Shown here: one piece after another, positions 1 to 7,854 of the stretch | Position numbering within the stretch: position 1 is the stretch's first letter | Layout of the letters: each line of letters starts with the position of its first letter | Source of the DNA: Streptomyces qinzhouensis | GTDB taxonomy: Bacteria; Actinomycetota; Actinomycetes; Streptomycetales; Streptomycetaceae | Assembly: GCF_007856155.1 (NCBI RefSeq) | Contig: NZ_CP042266.1 | Location: 7,750,001 to 7,814,000, forward strand | Length of the DNA: 64,000 nucleotides | Reading direction: 5' to 3' | Program-made: the position numbers and the translations under genes | Notes under the pieces: generated by a model | The model's database searches: none | Seen by the model: the letters and a program-made list of their open reading frames with translations, nothing else | What the model was told of the DNA's origin: nothing

Positions 1-985
1 CGCCGGTCACGGCCGAGGGGCGGGCGGGCCGCAGCCGGGCGGACAGATCCGGTGCCGTCATGGCCTCACGGAGCGGTGCCACGGTCACGGCGCGGGGCAG
101 CGATCCGGACACAATGCGGGTGAGGACGTCCAGCGCGCCGCATTCCACGAAGGTCGTGACGCCCTCGGCGTTCAGCGCGCGCACAGCGTCGTGGAACCGC
201 ACCGGCCGGGTCATGTCGTTCACCATCAGATCGACGACATCGTCCCGCGCCGTCAGGAAGCGGCCCAGGCCGTGGGAGTAGAAGAAGCGCTCCCGGGGCG
301 CGGACATCCGGATGGTCCGCATCGTCGTCGCGTACAGGGCGCTCGCGTCGGCCAGTTGCGGTACGTGGAAGGGGCCGGGGACATGCAGCCGGGAGTTACG
401 GATGCCCGCCTCCCGTGCTATCTGCCGTATTCTCACCAGATCCGCTTCGGCGCCGCTGATGACGGTCTGACTCGGGGAGTTCTGCGCCGAAACGGCTGAC
501 GTCTCGGCCTCCGCCGAGGCGATCAGCTCCTCGGCGCGGGCCGTGTCCGCGTTCACCGCCAGCATCCCGCCCGTGGGCGGCGGCGCCTTGCGCAGCGTGG
601 CGTGGCGTTCGCAGACCGCCCTGGCCGCGTCGCCCGGTGTGAACACACCGGCGACGGCCAGCGCGGCGAACTCCCCGAGACTGTGCCCGGCGACATGATC
701 GGGACTCATCCCGTGCCGTGACTCCAGAAGTTCCGCCAGGGCGATGGAAGTTGCCAGAATGGCCACATCGAGGCGCTCGTGATCGGACTCGAGCAGCTCC
801 GCCGCCCCCGGAGCATCCGGGGAGAACAGAAGAGGCCGGACCGGCCTCAGCCGGAACTCCTCGGTGGCCGCGTCGATCTCCGCGACGAGGGCCGCCACCC
901 GGTCGGCGTCGGCGCCGAGACCGGCGAAGACGCCCGGTACGTAGGACCCCTGGCCGGGGAAGAGGAAAGCCACCCCACTGGTCAT
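1..985 (-). CDS. Discrete acyltransferase (ACP S-malonyltransferase family), 3' end beyond window
   Basis: About 328 residues are visible; the gene runs off the left edge. It should load malonyl or a related acyl unit from CoA onto an acyl carrier protein in the cytosol. The N-terminus has the FabD-type FPGQGS loop (residues 9-14), the nucleophile elbow GHSLGE (Ser102) and the second catalytic residue in GPFH (His207). Start chosen at ATG 985 with a GAAAGGA ribosome site upstream; the ATG five bases upstream hits TGA at its third codon. The visible part is a lone AT fold starting at residue 1, so it is either a stand-alone enzyme (fatty-acid or trans-AT polyketide type) or the start of a longer protein continuing outside the window. 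It lies 34 kb from the PKS, whose modules all have their own AT, so a link is not shown. Confidence 0.85.
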   Translation of the reverse strand, partial: MTSGVAFLFPGQGSYVPGVFAGLGADADRVAALVAEIDAATEEFRLRPVRPLLFSPDAPGAAELLESDHERLDVAILATSIALAELLESRHGMSPDHVAGHSLGEFAALAVAGVFTPGDAARAVCERHATLRKAPPPTGGMLAVNADTARAEELIASAEAETSAVSAQNSPSQTVISGAEADLVRIRQIAREAGIRNSRLHVPGPFHVPQLADASALYATTMRTIRMSAPRERFFYSHGLGRFLTARDDVVDLMVNDMTRPVRFHDAVRALNAEGVTTFVECGALDVLTRIVSGSLPRAVTVAPLREAMTAPDLSARLRPARPSAVTG

Positions 986-1073
986 GTCATCGTCCTTTCG
1001 TCGGGATGGCCCGGGCCGGTGTCACCCGGCCGGCTCGGGCCGGCGCCTCTCCTGCCGGGCAGGGGGAACTACG

Positions 1074-1095
1074 GGGCATGCCGCTGGACATGCCC
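1074..1095. promoter_or_regulatory. Inverted repeat upstream of AT gene
   Basis: GGGCATG and CATGCCC face each other across an 8-bp spacer, about 90-110 bp upstream of the AT start. The size and position fit a dimeric regulator site. The binding protein is unknown. Confidence 0.35.
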
Positions 1096-1272
1096 GACCG
1101 GACAGGAGGGGCACGATCAGATGGAGGTGCGGTAGCGCGGGACGGGGAGATGTGTCCGCCGCGTACCGGACCCCCTGGCAGGAGGGCCGAAGAGAGGCCG
1201 TGGCGGCTGCGGGATGCCATCTCCCCCATAGCGGAATGCTTTGAGCATAGGGAGGGCGCCGTCGACCCGTCA

Positions 1273-1333
1273 GCCCCCTAAGGGAGCAGTGCCCACCCCC
1301 CTACCCGACCATGGGACGTGTGCTTAGGGGGGC
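1273..1333. promoter_or_regulatory. Long-spaced inverted repeat GCCCCCTAAG / CTTAGGGGGGC
   Basis: GCCCCCTAAG (1273-1282) is mirrored by CTTAGGGGGGC (1323-1333), which has one extra G. The 40-bp spacing is too long for a single dimer site, so this may be two sites or chance in G/C-run DNA. Low confidence. Confidence 0.2.
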
Positions 1334-1472
1334 GGCGGGAGCCTGGTCCGGAGACGGGTGGCGCGGCCGCCCGGCCGCCCGCGCCGTGGACACCGGGCGG
1401 GAGGTCATCGCGCTCGGTCCGGCCCGGGCTCCGTCTCGACGTGACGTGGGCCACCGCGTCTGCCGCCCCGGT

Positions 1473-2333
1473 TCAGCGCGTGGCGCGGTCGGCGGTCCGA
1501 ATCAGCTTCTGCACCGCGCCGGGGTGGCTGACCATGACGGAGTGGGAGGCACCCCGCACCTCGAGCTGGCCCCGGACATCCGCGCGGTCGTACTCCCAGC
1601 GTTGCAGGGCGGGCGGAATGGCCTTGTCCGCGGCGGCGACCAGGCCCCAGGACGGAATACTCCGCCAGGCGGCGGCCCGGGTGGGGTCGGTGAGGTGCGT
1701 GGCGGCGGCCGGGCGTTGCGCGGCCTGCATGGTGTCGGTGACCGACCTGGGCAGGTCCGCGGCGAACGCGCTGCGGAACTTGTCGGCCTTGAGGTAGAAG
1801 TCGGTTCCGGGGGTGCCGTCCGGATGGGTGAACGGCACCTCGTTGATCGCTTCCGGGATCTCGCTGCCCGGGTACTTGCCGAGCAGGCCGATCAGCTGCT
1901 CGCCCTTGTCGGGTACGAACGCGGCCACATAGACCAGGGCCTTGACGTTGGGGTTGCCGACGGCGGCGTTGGTGATGACCGCGCCGCCGTAGGAGTGACC
2001 GGCGAGGATGACCGGGCCCTTGACCGACTTCAGGAGGTCGGCGAGATAGGGCGCGTCGCTGGACAGGCCGCGCAGCGGGTTGGCGGGCGCGACCACCGGG
2101 TATCCGTCGCGCTGGAGCCGCTTGATCACCTCGCTCCAGCCGGCCGAGGCGTCGGCGAAACCGCCGTGGACGAGGACGACCGTCGGCTTGCCCGCGCCCT
2201 GGGCGCCCGGTACGGCCCGGGGGTCGGTGGTGGGGGTCGCGGTGGCCGTGGTCGTCAGGACCACCGCCGCTGTGGCGGCCGTCGCGGCGGTGGCCGTGAT
2301 CAGTGCACGGCGTGAGGTCTTGGTCTTCCGCAT
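1473..2333 (-). CDS. Exported alpha/beta-hydrolase
   Basis: 286 residues. The N-terminus has a twin-arginine motif (SRRAL, residues 7-11) followed by a long Ala/Thr hydrophobic stretch, so it is probably Tat-exported. The mature part is a compact alpha/beta-hydrolase: oxyanion motif HGG near residue 56, nucleophile elbow GHSYGG (Ser114), a candidate acid in AADKAIPP and a C-terminal His in GASHS. Sequence style resembles the small salicylate-esterase/EstC-like hydrolases; substrate unknown. It lies 97 bp downstream of the exported RidA-like gene on the same strand and may be co-transcribed with it. Confidence 0.85.
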   Translation of the reverse strand: MRKTKTSRRALITATAATAATAAVVLTTTATATPTTDPRAVPGAQGAGKPTVVLVHGGFADASAGWSEVIKRLQRDGYPVVAPANPLRGLSSDAPYLADLLKSVKGPVILAGHSYGGAVITNAAVGNPNVKALVYVAAFVPDKGEQLIGLLGKYPGSEIPEAINEVPFTHPDGTPGTDFYLKADKFRSAFAADLPRSVTDTMQAAQRPAAATHLTDPTRAAAWRSIPSWGLVAAADKAIPPALQRWEYDRADVRGQLEVRGASHSVMVSHPGAVQKLIRTADRATR

Positions 2334-2430
2334 GGTCGGGAGCCTTGTCTGTTGGAAGGGTCGGCCCGTGAGCCGGGCCGGAGGCCGGTTGCCCGGGCGG
2401 GCGGCGGTGCACCGGACGTCGTACCGCTGA

Positions 2431-2994
2431 TCAGCGCACCGCGGTCGCCTCGATCTCGATGAGCACGCCGGGCCGGGCGAGACGCTCGACGCCGATCGCC
2501 GCGCTGGTGGGCTTGATGCCGGCCCGGTCCAGTCGGTCGATGACCCGGTCGAAGTGCCGGAAGAACAGATCCTCGTCGGTGACCGAGTACCGCAGGTTGG
2601 TGATCTCGCTCGGCTTGTAGCCCGCGTCCTCGACGTACTTCTCCACCTGGTCGAAGACGCGGTCGATCTGCTTCTGCATGTCCCACAGGTGCAGGTACGT
2701 GTTGCTCTTGTCCTTCGCCGTCTGCCCGGCGACGAACAGGATGCCGCGCGGGTCCTTCACCTCGTGGGTCTGGTACAGGGCGGTCCTGCCGTCGTACTTC
2801 CAGGGCTCACCCAGCTTTCTTCGGCTGTCCGCCTTTCGCGACGCCGGGTCGGCCGCCGGAACCGCCACGGAAGCGCCGGTGGCGCTGAGCCGTGGACCCT
2901 CGCCGGTGCCCGCCTGAACACCCCACAGCAGGGCCGCGGAGGCCAGGCCTCCGACAAGAGCGGTGGTGGTGTTCGTACGGCGGGTCGTCATCAT
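2431..2994 (-). CDS. Exported RidA/YjgF-like protein
   Basis: 187 residues; residues from about 60 on match the RidA/YjgF/UK114 fold (FVAGQTA, later a conserved LIEIEATAV strand at the C-terminus). Canonical RidA hydrolyses reactive enamines such as 2-aminoacrylate in the cytosol. Two things are odd. There is an N-terminal hydrophobic segment after positive residues (about 5-28), a probable signal peptide or anchor. The conserved Arg of the PAR-S-A motif before the last strand reads PTSAA here, so canonical enamine deaminase activity is doubtful. It is better called a Rid-superfamily member of unknown role. ATG at 2994; a second ATG follows immediately. Confidence 0.8.
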   Translation of the reverse strand: MMTTRRTNTTTALVGGLASAALLWGVQAGTGEGPRLSATGASVAVPAADPASRKADSRRKLGEPWKYDGRTALYQTHEVKDPRGILFVAGQTAKDKSNTYLHLWDMQKQIDRVFDQVEKYVEDAGYKPSEITNLRYSVTDEDLFFRHFDRVIDRLDRAGIKPTSAAIGVERLARPGVLIEIEATAVR

Positions 2995-3183
2995 GGTCGT
3001 ACCTCTTCCCGGGCAACGAAGACGGGCGGTGACGCGTCGTCATGACGACACGTCGTGACGGAGGTCAGTGAAGACTGCCGCCGACCCACCGGGCCGACCC
3101 CCGGGCTCCATCTGCCCGCAGGTGCGGGATTCCGCCATCCGCCTCCCACCCGGCCGCGGATATTCGTCACCATGGACCTTGAT

Positions 3184-3239
3184 CACAACCAGGGCCGGAG
3201 CCACGACCCGACACAACCAGGGCCGGAGCCACGACCCGA
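3184..3239. repeat. Perfect 28-bp tandem duplication in leader of Lrp-type regulator gene
   Basis: Two back-to-back 28-bp copies (3184-3211 and 3212-3239), with four more matching bases after the second. The array ends about 8 bp before the GGAGG ribosome site of the regulator gene. It is outside any coding sequence. It may duplicate an operator or be a replication-slippage product. Confidence 0.9.
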
Positions 3240-3259
3240 CACACCCCGGAGGTGCCACC

Positions 3260-4237
3260 GTGGACGACACGGACAAGCTGGTGGTCTCGGCGCTGCTGGC
3301 CAACGGGCGTGCCTCGTGGACGGCGATCGCCGAGGCCCTGAACCTCACCGAGAGCACGGTCCGCAGACGCGGCACGCGATTGATGGAGTCCGGCCTGCTC
3401 GCGGTCACCGTCCTGGAGAACCCCTACCGCGCCTGGGGCGGCTGGCCCCTGCTTCTCCTGCCGCGCGCGCGGCCCGACCGCACCCTGCGGCTGGCACACC
3501 AACTCGCCCGGATGTACCCGGTGAAGACGGTCTGGGTACTCGACAACGGCGAGATCCTCGCCCTGGTCCACCCTCGCGACCGAGCCGAACGCAACGATCT
3601 GACGTTACGTCACCAGCCGTTGATCGGCGATCTCGTCGACCTGCGGACCCTGCCGGTGCTCCGCGCCTATACCCTGGCCGGCCCTCCGGAGCCGCCCCTG
3701 CTCACCGTCGCCCAGACGGACCTCATCCGGCACCCGTACGGCGCTCCCGGCCTCGCTCCCGGCCCTCGTCTCGACGCGGACGAACAGCACCTGGTGGAAG
3801 CGCTCGCCGTGGACGGCCGGATGAGCTTCAGCCGGCTCGCGGCGGCGACCCACACCTCCGCCGCGACCGCCCAGCGCCGCCTCGACCGCCTCAGACGCGG
3901 CGGCGGCGCCGAGATAGCCACCGTCGTGGACCGCTGCCAGGTGGGCCTGGACGTCCAGGCGGTGTTCTTCATCCAGTGCGACCCGGCCACCCTGCCCGAT
4001 ACGGTCAAACGGCTCACCTCACGTACGGCCGTCCATCTGGCCGCCGCGGTGACCGGCCCCGACAATCTGATCGCCGCGGTGGCCGTGTCGCACACCGACG
4101 ACGTCTACCGCCTCCAGGCCGATGTACTCCCCGGACTGCCCGGCTACCGCCACGCCCGTGTCCATCTCGTCACCACCTTCATCAAGGAAAGCGGGATGAT
4201 CTACCACGACGGCCACTGGCAGGCCGTCGAACCCTGA
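3260..4237 (+). CDS. Lrp/AsnC-family regulator with two HTH units
   Basis: 325 residues, twice the usual Lrp length of about 150. It looks like a fused tandem: HTH at residues 1-50 (DTDKLVVSALLANGRASWTA, then ESTVRRR) with an AsnC-type effector region, then a second HTH near 173-215 (DADEQHLVEALAVDGRMSF) and a second effector region. It is expected to sense an amino acid or similar ligand and bind DNA. Start chosen at GTG 3260 because GGAGG sits at 3248-3252; longer upstream reading has no such site and crosses the 28-bp tandem repeat. Codon 116 (3605-3607) is TTA, making translation potentially dependent on the bldA tRNA. The gene is convergent with the MarR gene. Confidence 0.87.
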   Translation: MDDTDKLVVSALLANGRASWTAIAEALNLTESTVRRRGTRLMESGLLAVTVLENPYRAWGGWPLLLLPRARPDRTLRLAHQLARMYPVKTVWVLDNGEILALVHPRDRAERNDLTLRHQPLIGDLVDLRTLPVLRAYTLAGPPEPPLLTVAQTDLIRHPYGAPGLAPGPRLDADEQHLVEALAVDGRMSFSRLAAATHTSAATAQRRLDRLRRGGGAEIATVVDRCQVGLDVQAVFFIQCDPATLPDTVKRLTSRTAVHLAAAVTGPDNLIAAVAVSHTDDVYRLQADVLPGLPGYRHARVHLVTTFIKESGMIYHDGHWQAVEP

Positions 4238-4313
4238 CCACGGGCCGCCCTTCCGGAACACGTCGGGCCCGGTGGCCCGGCTCGTTCGCTGGTGACGGCC
4301 ACCGGACGGTGGA

Positions 4314-4334
4314 GGGGGAGGGGAGGGGTGGGGG
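4314..4334 (+). other. G-quadruplex-type motif between convergent genes
   Basis: Four runs of four to five G separated by single A, A and T, in the 119-bp gap between the converging Lrp and MarR genes. One-base loops are the most stable G4 class in general knowledge. In read-through RNA from the Lrp gene it would be G-rich and might help stop transcription. Confidence 0.6.
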
Positions 4335-4356
4335 CGTACCCTGCCCGCGTTCCCGC

Positions 4357-4821
4357 TCAGCCGGGCTTTCCCGCCGCCGCGCTCTGGTCCCGTGCCACCT
4401 GCCCGAGGGCCTTCTTGAAGGCGGCGTACGCCTCATCACCCAGGGACTTCGCGTGCCGTTCCTCGATCGCGCGCATGATGGCGGCGGCCGTCTCCATCTG
4501 GAGCAGACCGCGCTCGGTGGGGCGGACCAGTTTGGCCCGGCGGTCGGCGGGGTCGGGGGCGCGTTCGACGTAACCGAGGCGTTCCAGGTCGTCGACGAGT
4601 GTCCCGACCACCTGCTTGTGCTGGCCGGACAGCCGGGCCAGTTCACTGGCACGGATGCCCTCGGGGCGCAGATGGGCCAGGACGGCCCCCGAGCGCGGCA
4701 GGATGTCGTCAAAGCCCCGCTCGGCGAGCGTGGCGAACAGTTCGCGCTGGACGGAGAAGAGGACCCGGGCGGCGAGCACCCCCAGATCCGGTCCCGGTGT
4801 TGTCTGCCGGTCGCCGGTCAA
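4357..4821 (-). CDS. MarR-family transcriptional regulator
   Basis: 154 residues from TTG 4821, a typical MarR size; the open frame extends to 4944, but the extra N-terminal residues do not look like MarR. The winged-helix core is clear (RASELARLSGQHKQVVGTLVDDLERLGYVER, given here only as its span around residues 55-85), followed by the usual DPADRRAK wing. The gene is divergent from the isochorismatase-like hydrolase, and the shared 200-bp gap holds an A+T-rich, repeat-bearing promoter. The likely role is repression of that hydrolase gene and of itself; ligand unknown. Confidence 0.8.
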   Translation of the reverse strand: MTGDRQTTPGPDLGVLAARVLFSVQRELFATLAERGFDDILPRSGAVLAHLRPEGIRASELARLSGQHKQVVGTLVDDLERLGYVERAPDPADRRAKLVRPTERGLLQMETAAAIMRAIEERHAKSLGDEAYAAFKKALGQVARDQSAAAGKPG

Positions 4822-4980
4822 TGCCCCTGCGCCTTCCTTCCGTCTTCCGCCGTGCCTGCGCCGTTCCGCGCAGAGTGGTCCGACCGGCGAGTTTAGCCGC
4901 CCGGCCGACCGGTACCCCGTGCCGCTCCGACTCCCGCTTGCCATCCGGTCGGTGGTCGCCTAGATTCAATGTCGTCACCA

Positions 4981-5012
4981 AAATTGACTATCAAGATTAG
5001 TGACTACAATCT
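4981..5012 (+). promoter_or_regulatory. Candidate promoter/MarR operator for isochorismatase-like gene
   Basis: An A+T-rich island in otherwise GC-rich DNA. TTGACT at 4984-4989 and TACAAT at 5005-5010 could serve as -35 and -10 (15-bp spacing, short). TGACTA occurs twice, 16 bp apart, and ATTG/CAAT bracket the segment. It lies just upstream of a GAGGAG ribosome site and between divergent MarR and target genes, which is where a MarR operator is expected. Confidence 0.45.
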
Positions 5013-5028
5013 TCCGAGGAGAAGAAAC

Positions 5029-5655
5029 ATGAGCGAGCGCAGCAAGTACCTGGAGCCGGTCACCCGCGAGAACGCCGCCGTGGTCCTGGTCGACCATCAG
5101 ATCGGCCTGCTCTCGGGCGTCCGGGACATCCCGGTGGCCGAGCTGAAGCACAATGTGGCGGCGCTGGCCCGGGCCGCGACCGCGCTGGACATCCCGCTGG
5201 TGGTGACCACCACGGCGGCCGACAGCATGTGGGGACCCACCGCCCCCGAGCTGGTCGAGGCACTTCCGGCCGGGCAGAAGATCATCGACCGAAGCTCGGT
5301 CAACGCCTGGCACGACGACCGGGTCCGCGAGGCCGTCGAGGCCACCGGCCGCCGGAAGCTGATCTTCGCCGGGGTGTCCCTGGAGGTATGCGCCGCCCTG
5401 CCCGCGTACGCCGCCACCGCCGCGGGCTACGACGCCTATGTGGCCGTGGATGCCTCCGGCACCTTCAGCCCGGCCAAACGGGAAGCCGGGCTGGCGCGGA
5501 TGCAGCAGGCGGGTGTCATCCTCAGCGACTACGCCACCCTCATCGTCGAGGCCCTCGGAGACAACGCCGCACCCGAGGCGGGTGCCGTCTACGCCGCCCT
5601 CGACATGCCGTTCGCCGTCCTGGTCGGCCAGATCTCGGCCGCCCACCGGTCCTGA
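5029..5655 (+). CDS. Isochorismatase-family (YcaC-like) cysteine hydrolase
   Basis: 208 residues. The family fold is shown by VVLVDHQIGL (catalytic Asp22), the segment with NAW and AVEATGRRKLIFAGVSLEVC, and the nucleophile Cys121. The arrangement matches the YcaC-like subgroup of unknown physiological substrate rather than true isochorismatase. It is presumably cytosolic. Start ATG 5029 has a strong GAGGAG site at 5015-5020; the open frame continues upstream without such support. It is probably controlled by the divergent MarR gene. Confidence 0.87.
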   Translation: MSERSKYLEPVTRENAAVVLVDHQIGLLSGVRDIPVAELKHNVAALARAATALDIPLVVTTTAADSMWGPTAPELVEALPAGQKIIDRSSVNAWHDDRVREAVEATGRRKLIFAGVSLEVCAALPAYAATAAGYDAYVAVDASGTFSPAKREAGLARMQQAGVILSDYATLIVEALGDNAAPEAGAVYAALDMPFAVLVGQISAAHRS

Positions 5656-5813
5656 CGGCCACGACGAACCGCACCGGGAGGCTGTGGCGGGTGGCCGCGG
5701 CGGCTACTTCCGGACCGGTCCCGGGCCGCACCGGTCGCTGATGGGCTAGCGGGCTGTCGCCGGGGCGCCGGCCACGCCGCTGCCCTGGGCGACGGTCCGT
5801 ATGACGGCGTGCC

Positions 5814-6899
5814 TCAGTTCGGTCCCGCCGTGGTGGCGGGGCCGGTCCGGAGGGCGGACAGGGTGCGCGGGAGCCACTCGGAGATGATCCGCAGGACTTC
5901 GGGGAGCCTGGTGACCGCGCAGTGTCCCGTCCCGGGCAGCAGATGGACCTCGGTGTCGCGGCGGCCTTCGAACACCAGGGTGTCGTCCGGTGGGACATGG
6001 ACGTCGTCGGCGCCGTTGACGACGAGCATCGGCGCCTGGCCGTCCAGGTCCAGCAGCGGCCTCAGTGAGAACGCCGCCAGCGCCGTGAACAGTTCGTCGT
6101 GGCTCGGCCGGCGGTCGAATCCCAGGGCGTTGCCGACGATTCCGTCCATCCCGAACCGGGTGAGGCGGCCGCGGGCGAACGCCGCCTCGACGGGGCCGCC
6201 CAGCACGATGGCCGCATCGGCCTCACCGGCCAGGCCGGAGCGGGCGGAATAGTGGCCTCCCATCGAGATGCCCACATGCACGACGAGGCCGTTGCCCAGG
6301 TTCCGGACCTGGCCGATCAGGCCGCGGACGATCTCCGCGCCGTCCGGGCTCATCGGCACCTGCGAGTCGCCGGTACCGGGGATGTCGAATGCGACAGCGG
6401 GCAGGCCGGTGTGTGAGCAGAGCGTCAGCAGCAGGCCGTGCAGATCCATCTTCCAGCTGTCGACACCGCCACTGACCAATAGCATCGGGCGCCTCCCCGT
6501 GACGCCGGGCGGGGTGAAGACATGCACCGGAACCCGTGTGAGGCCGCCCCGGTAGGGCAGGTCCAGGACGTCCCTGCGAAAGGTCACCGCGAATCCGGGC
6601 GCCGCGAGCAGATACTGCTCGGTCTGGTGGGCCAGCGCGGCCCGTTTGGCCTGGTCGGCCAGGGTGGGGAACCTCGCCCAGCCGTAGGCGAGCGCCGAAA
6701 GGCCGTGCGATCCGGCCTCGGCGTAGCGTGTCGCGAGCGCCGACCACTCGTGCACCCAACCGCCGGGCTCGTCCGGCCACATGTCGGTGATCGAGGCGCG
6801 CACCGCGTCCACGTCCGCGACCGGCAGACCGCTGCCGGCCATCTGCGGATACCGCTCCTCGAACAGATCCTTCGCCTCCACCGGCCATTGGTACGACAA
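5814..6899 (-). CDS. FrsA-like alpha/beta-hydrolase
   Basis: 361 residues. An N-terminal helical cap (about 1-100) is followed by an alpha/beta-hydrolase core with GVDSWKMD, the nucleophile elbow GISMGG, a candidate acid in NGADDVHVPP and a C-terminal His in GTGHCA. It resembles the DUF1100/FrsA esterase group; substrate unknown. An ATG at 6920 is in frame, but the codons after it spell a ribosome site (TTAGGAGGAGG) ending 4 bases before TTG 6899, so TTG is the better start. The gene is divergent from a TetR gene, with a perfect operator palindrome at 6919-6943 covering its promoter. Confidence 0.83.
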   Translation of the reverse strand: MSYQWPVEAKDLFEERYPQMAGSGLPVADVDAVRASITDMWPDEPGGWVHEWSALATRYAEAGSHGLSALAYGWARFPTLADQAKRAALAHQTEQYLLAAPGFAVTFRRDVLDLPYRGGLTRVPVHVFTPPGVTGRRPMLLVSGGVDSWKMDLHGLLLTLCSHTGLPAVAFDIPGTGDSQVPMSPDGAEIVRGLIGQVRNLGNGLVVHVGISMGGHYSARSGLAGEADAAIVLGGPVEAAFARGRLTRFGMDGIVGNALGFDRRPSHDELFTALAAFSLRPLLDLDGQAPMLVVNGADDVHVPPDDTLVFEGRRDTEVHLLPGTGHCAVTRLPEVLRIISEWLPRTLSALRTGPATTAGPN

Positions 6900-6918
6900 C
6901 GCGCCTCCTCCTAAGGCC

Positions 6919-6943
6919 ATTAACGCAGGAATGCTGCGTTAAT
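6919..6943. promoter_or_regulatory. TetR operator: perfect 10-bp inverted repeat
   Basis: ATTAACGCAG and CTGCGTTAAT flank a 5-bp spacer, directly between the FrsA-like hydrolase and the divergent TetR gene. A related half site, TAACGCA, lies at 6969-6975 in front of the TetR gene. This is the classic layout of a TetR repressor controlling itself and its divergent partner. Confidence 0.75.
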
Positions 6944-6999
6944 TCGGAAGGTATCGCCGCCCACCGGGTAACGCAAGTACCCTGCGATAGCATCCGGGG

Positions 7000-7584
7000 G
7001 TGAGCGAAGAGCAAGTCCGCCGCAGGACCGGCGGCCGGTCCGCGCGGGTCCGCCGGGCCGTCCTGGACGCAACCCTGCAGGCCGTGGCCGAAAGCGGCCC
7101 CGACGCGGTCGGGATCCCCGATATCGCCCGCCGGGCGGGCGTCCACGAAACCTCGGTCTACCGGCGCTGGGGCACCCGTGAACACCTCGTCGTCGACGCA
7201 CTCCTGGCCTACAGTCAGGAACAGCTCCACATTCCGGACACCGGAACGCTGCGCGAGGACCTCATCACCTTCGCGGACTCGCTGACCGCCTATCTGGACA
7301 CCCCGTTCGGCAAGGCCCTCGTGCGCTCGATGTCGGCCGCGGTCGACGACCGGGCCCTGGCCGAAAGCCGTGAGGAGTTCTGGAAAACGCGGTTCGGCCT
7401 GGCCCGGATCATGATCGACCGAGCCGTCGCCCGCGGCGAGGTGCCCGAGGGCACCGACCCCGCCTTCATCCTCGAAACCCTCATCGCCCCCCTGCACTTC
7501 CGGGCCCTGCTCACCCGCCGCCCCGTCGACGGCCACCTCACCGGCAGGCTTGTCGACCTGCTCCTGCAAGGCCTCACCCGCTGA
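7000..7584 (+). CDS. TetR-family repressor
   Basis: 194 residues from GTG 7000. The N-terminal HTH is typical (residues about 15-60: LDATLQAVAESG, then IPDIARRAGVHETSVYRRW, followed by EHLV). The C-terminal ligand-binding part is all-helical with TetR_C-like TDPAFILETLIAPLHFRALL. The start has no strong ribosome site. It is divergent from the FrsA-like hydrolase and probably represses it through the palindrome at 6919-6943; the ligand may be a substrate of that hydrolase. Confidence 0.87.
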   Translation: MSEEQVRRRTGGRSARVRRAVLDATLQAVAESGPDAVGIPDIARRAGVHETSVYRRWGTREHLVVDALLAYSQEQLHIPDTGTLREDLITFADSLTAYLDTPFGKALVRSMSAAVDDRALAESREEFWKTRFGLARIMIDRAVARGEVPEGTDPAFILETLIAPLHFRALLTRRPVDGHLTGRLVDLLLQGLTR

Positions 7585-7769
7585 CCCGACTCCGCCGTTC
7601 ATCGCCTCTCTCAAGGCTCCGGAGCTCCATCAGGCGGATGTACGGGGCCTGATCGAGGCCCGTGTGGAGATCGTGCTCGGGGCGCGGCTCCCGGCGGCCC
7701 GGGTGGACGAGAGCCTGCGCCGGCCGGGCGCCGACAGTAGCTGCTGTGTGATGGAGCACCGCCGAACCA

Positions 7770-7799
7770 TTGACGTGGTAACGGCGTTAACACTAGCGT
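7770..7799 (+). promoter_or_regulatory. Promoter of FAD monooxygenase gene
   Basis: TTGACG at 7770-7775 and TAGCGT at 7794-7799 with an 18-bp spacer fit a Streptomyces housekeeping promoter. One TAACGGCGTTA operator lies inside the spacer and a second starts just after the -10, the classical arrangement for repression by RNA polymerase exclusion. Confidence 0.6.
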
Positions 7800-7817
7800 G
7801 GTGATAACGGCGTTAAC
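7778..7817. promoter_or_regulatory. Two TetR-type operator copies
   Basis: The palindromic core TAACGGCGTTA occurs at 7779-7789 and again at 7805-7815, 26 bp apart, each followed by AC. A close variant, TAACATCGTTA, sits at 9209-9219 in front of the TetR gene that follows the monooxygenase. The three sites link that repressor to this promoter. Confidence 0.7.
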
Positions 7818-7854
7818 GGATGATGGCCGAGTCGACGGTGAAATGAGGCAGCTG

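Larger units (their letters stand above)
986..1472. other. Intergenic region upstream of the AT gene
   Basis: 487 bp between the AT gene (transcribed leftwards) and the end of the exported hydrolase gene. No convincing coding sequence is seen. It holds two inverted repeats, listed separately at 1074-1095 and 1273-1333, and a direct repeat of CTATG-like words around 1228-1250. It probably carries the promoter and operators of the AT gene. Confidence 0.5.

Noticed and set aside
7600..7800. Short plus-strand frame ending just before the monooxygenase promoter
   Set aside because: No ribosome site, no family similarity, and its 3' part overlaps the promoter and operators.
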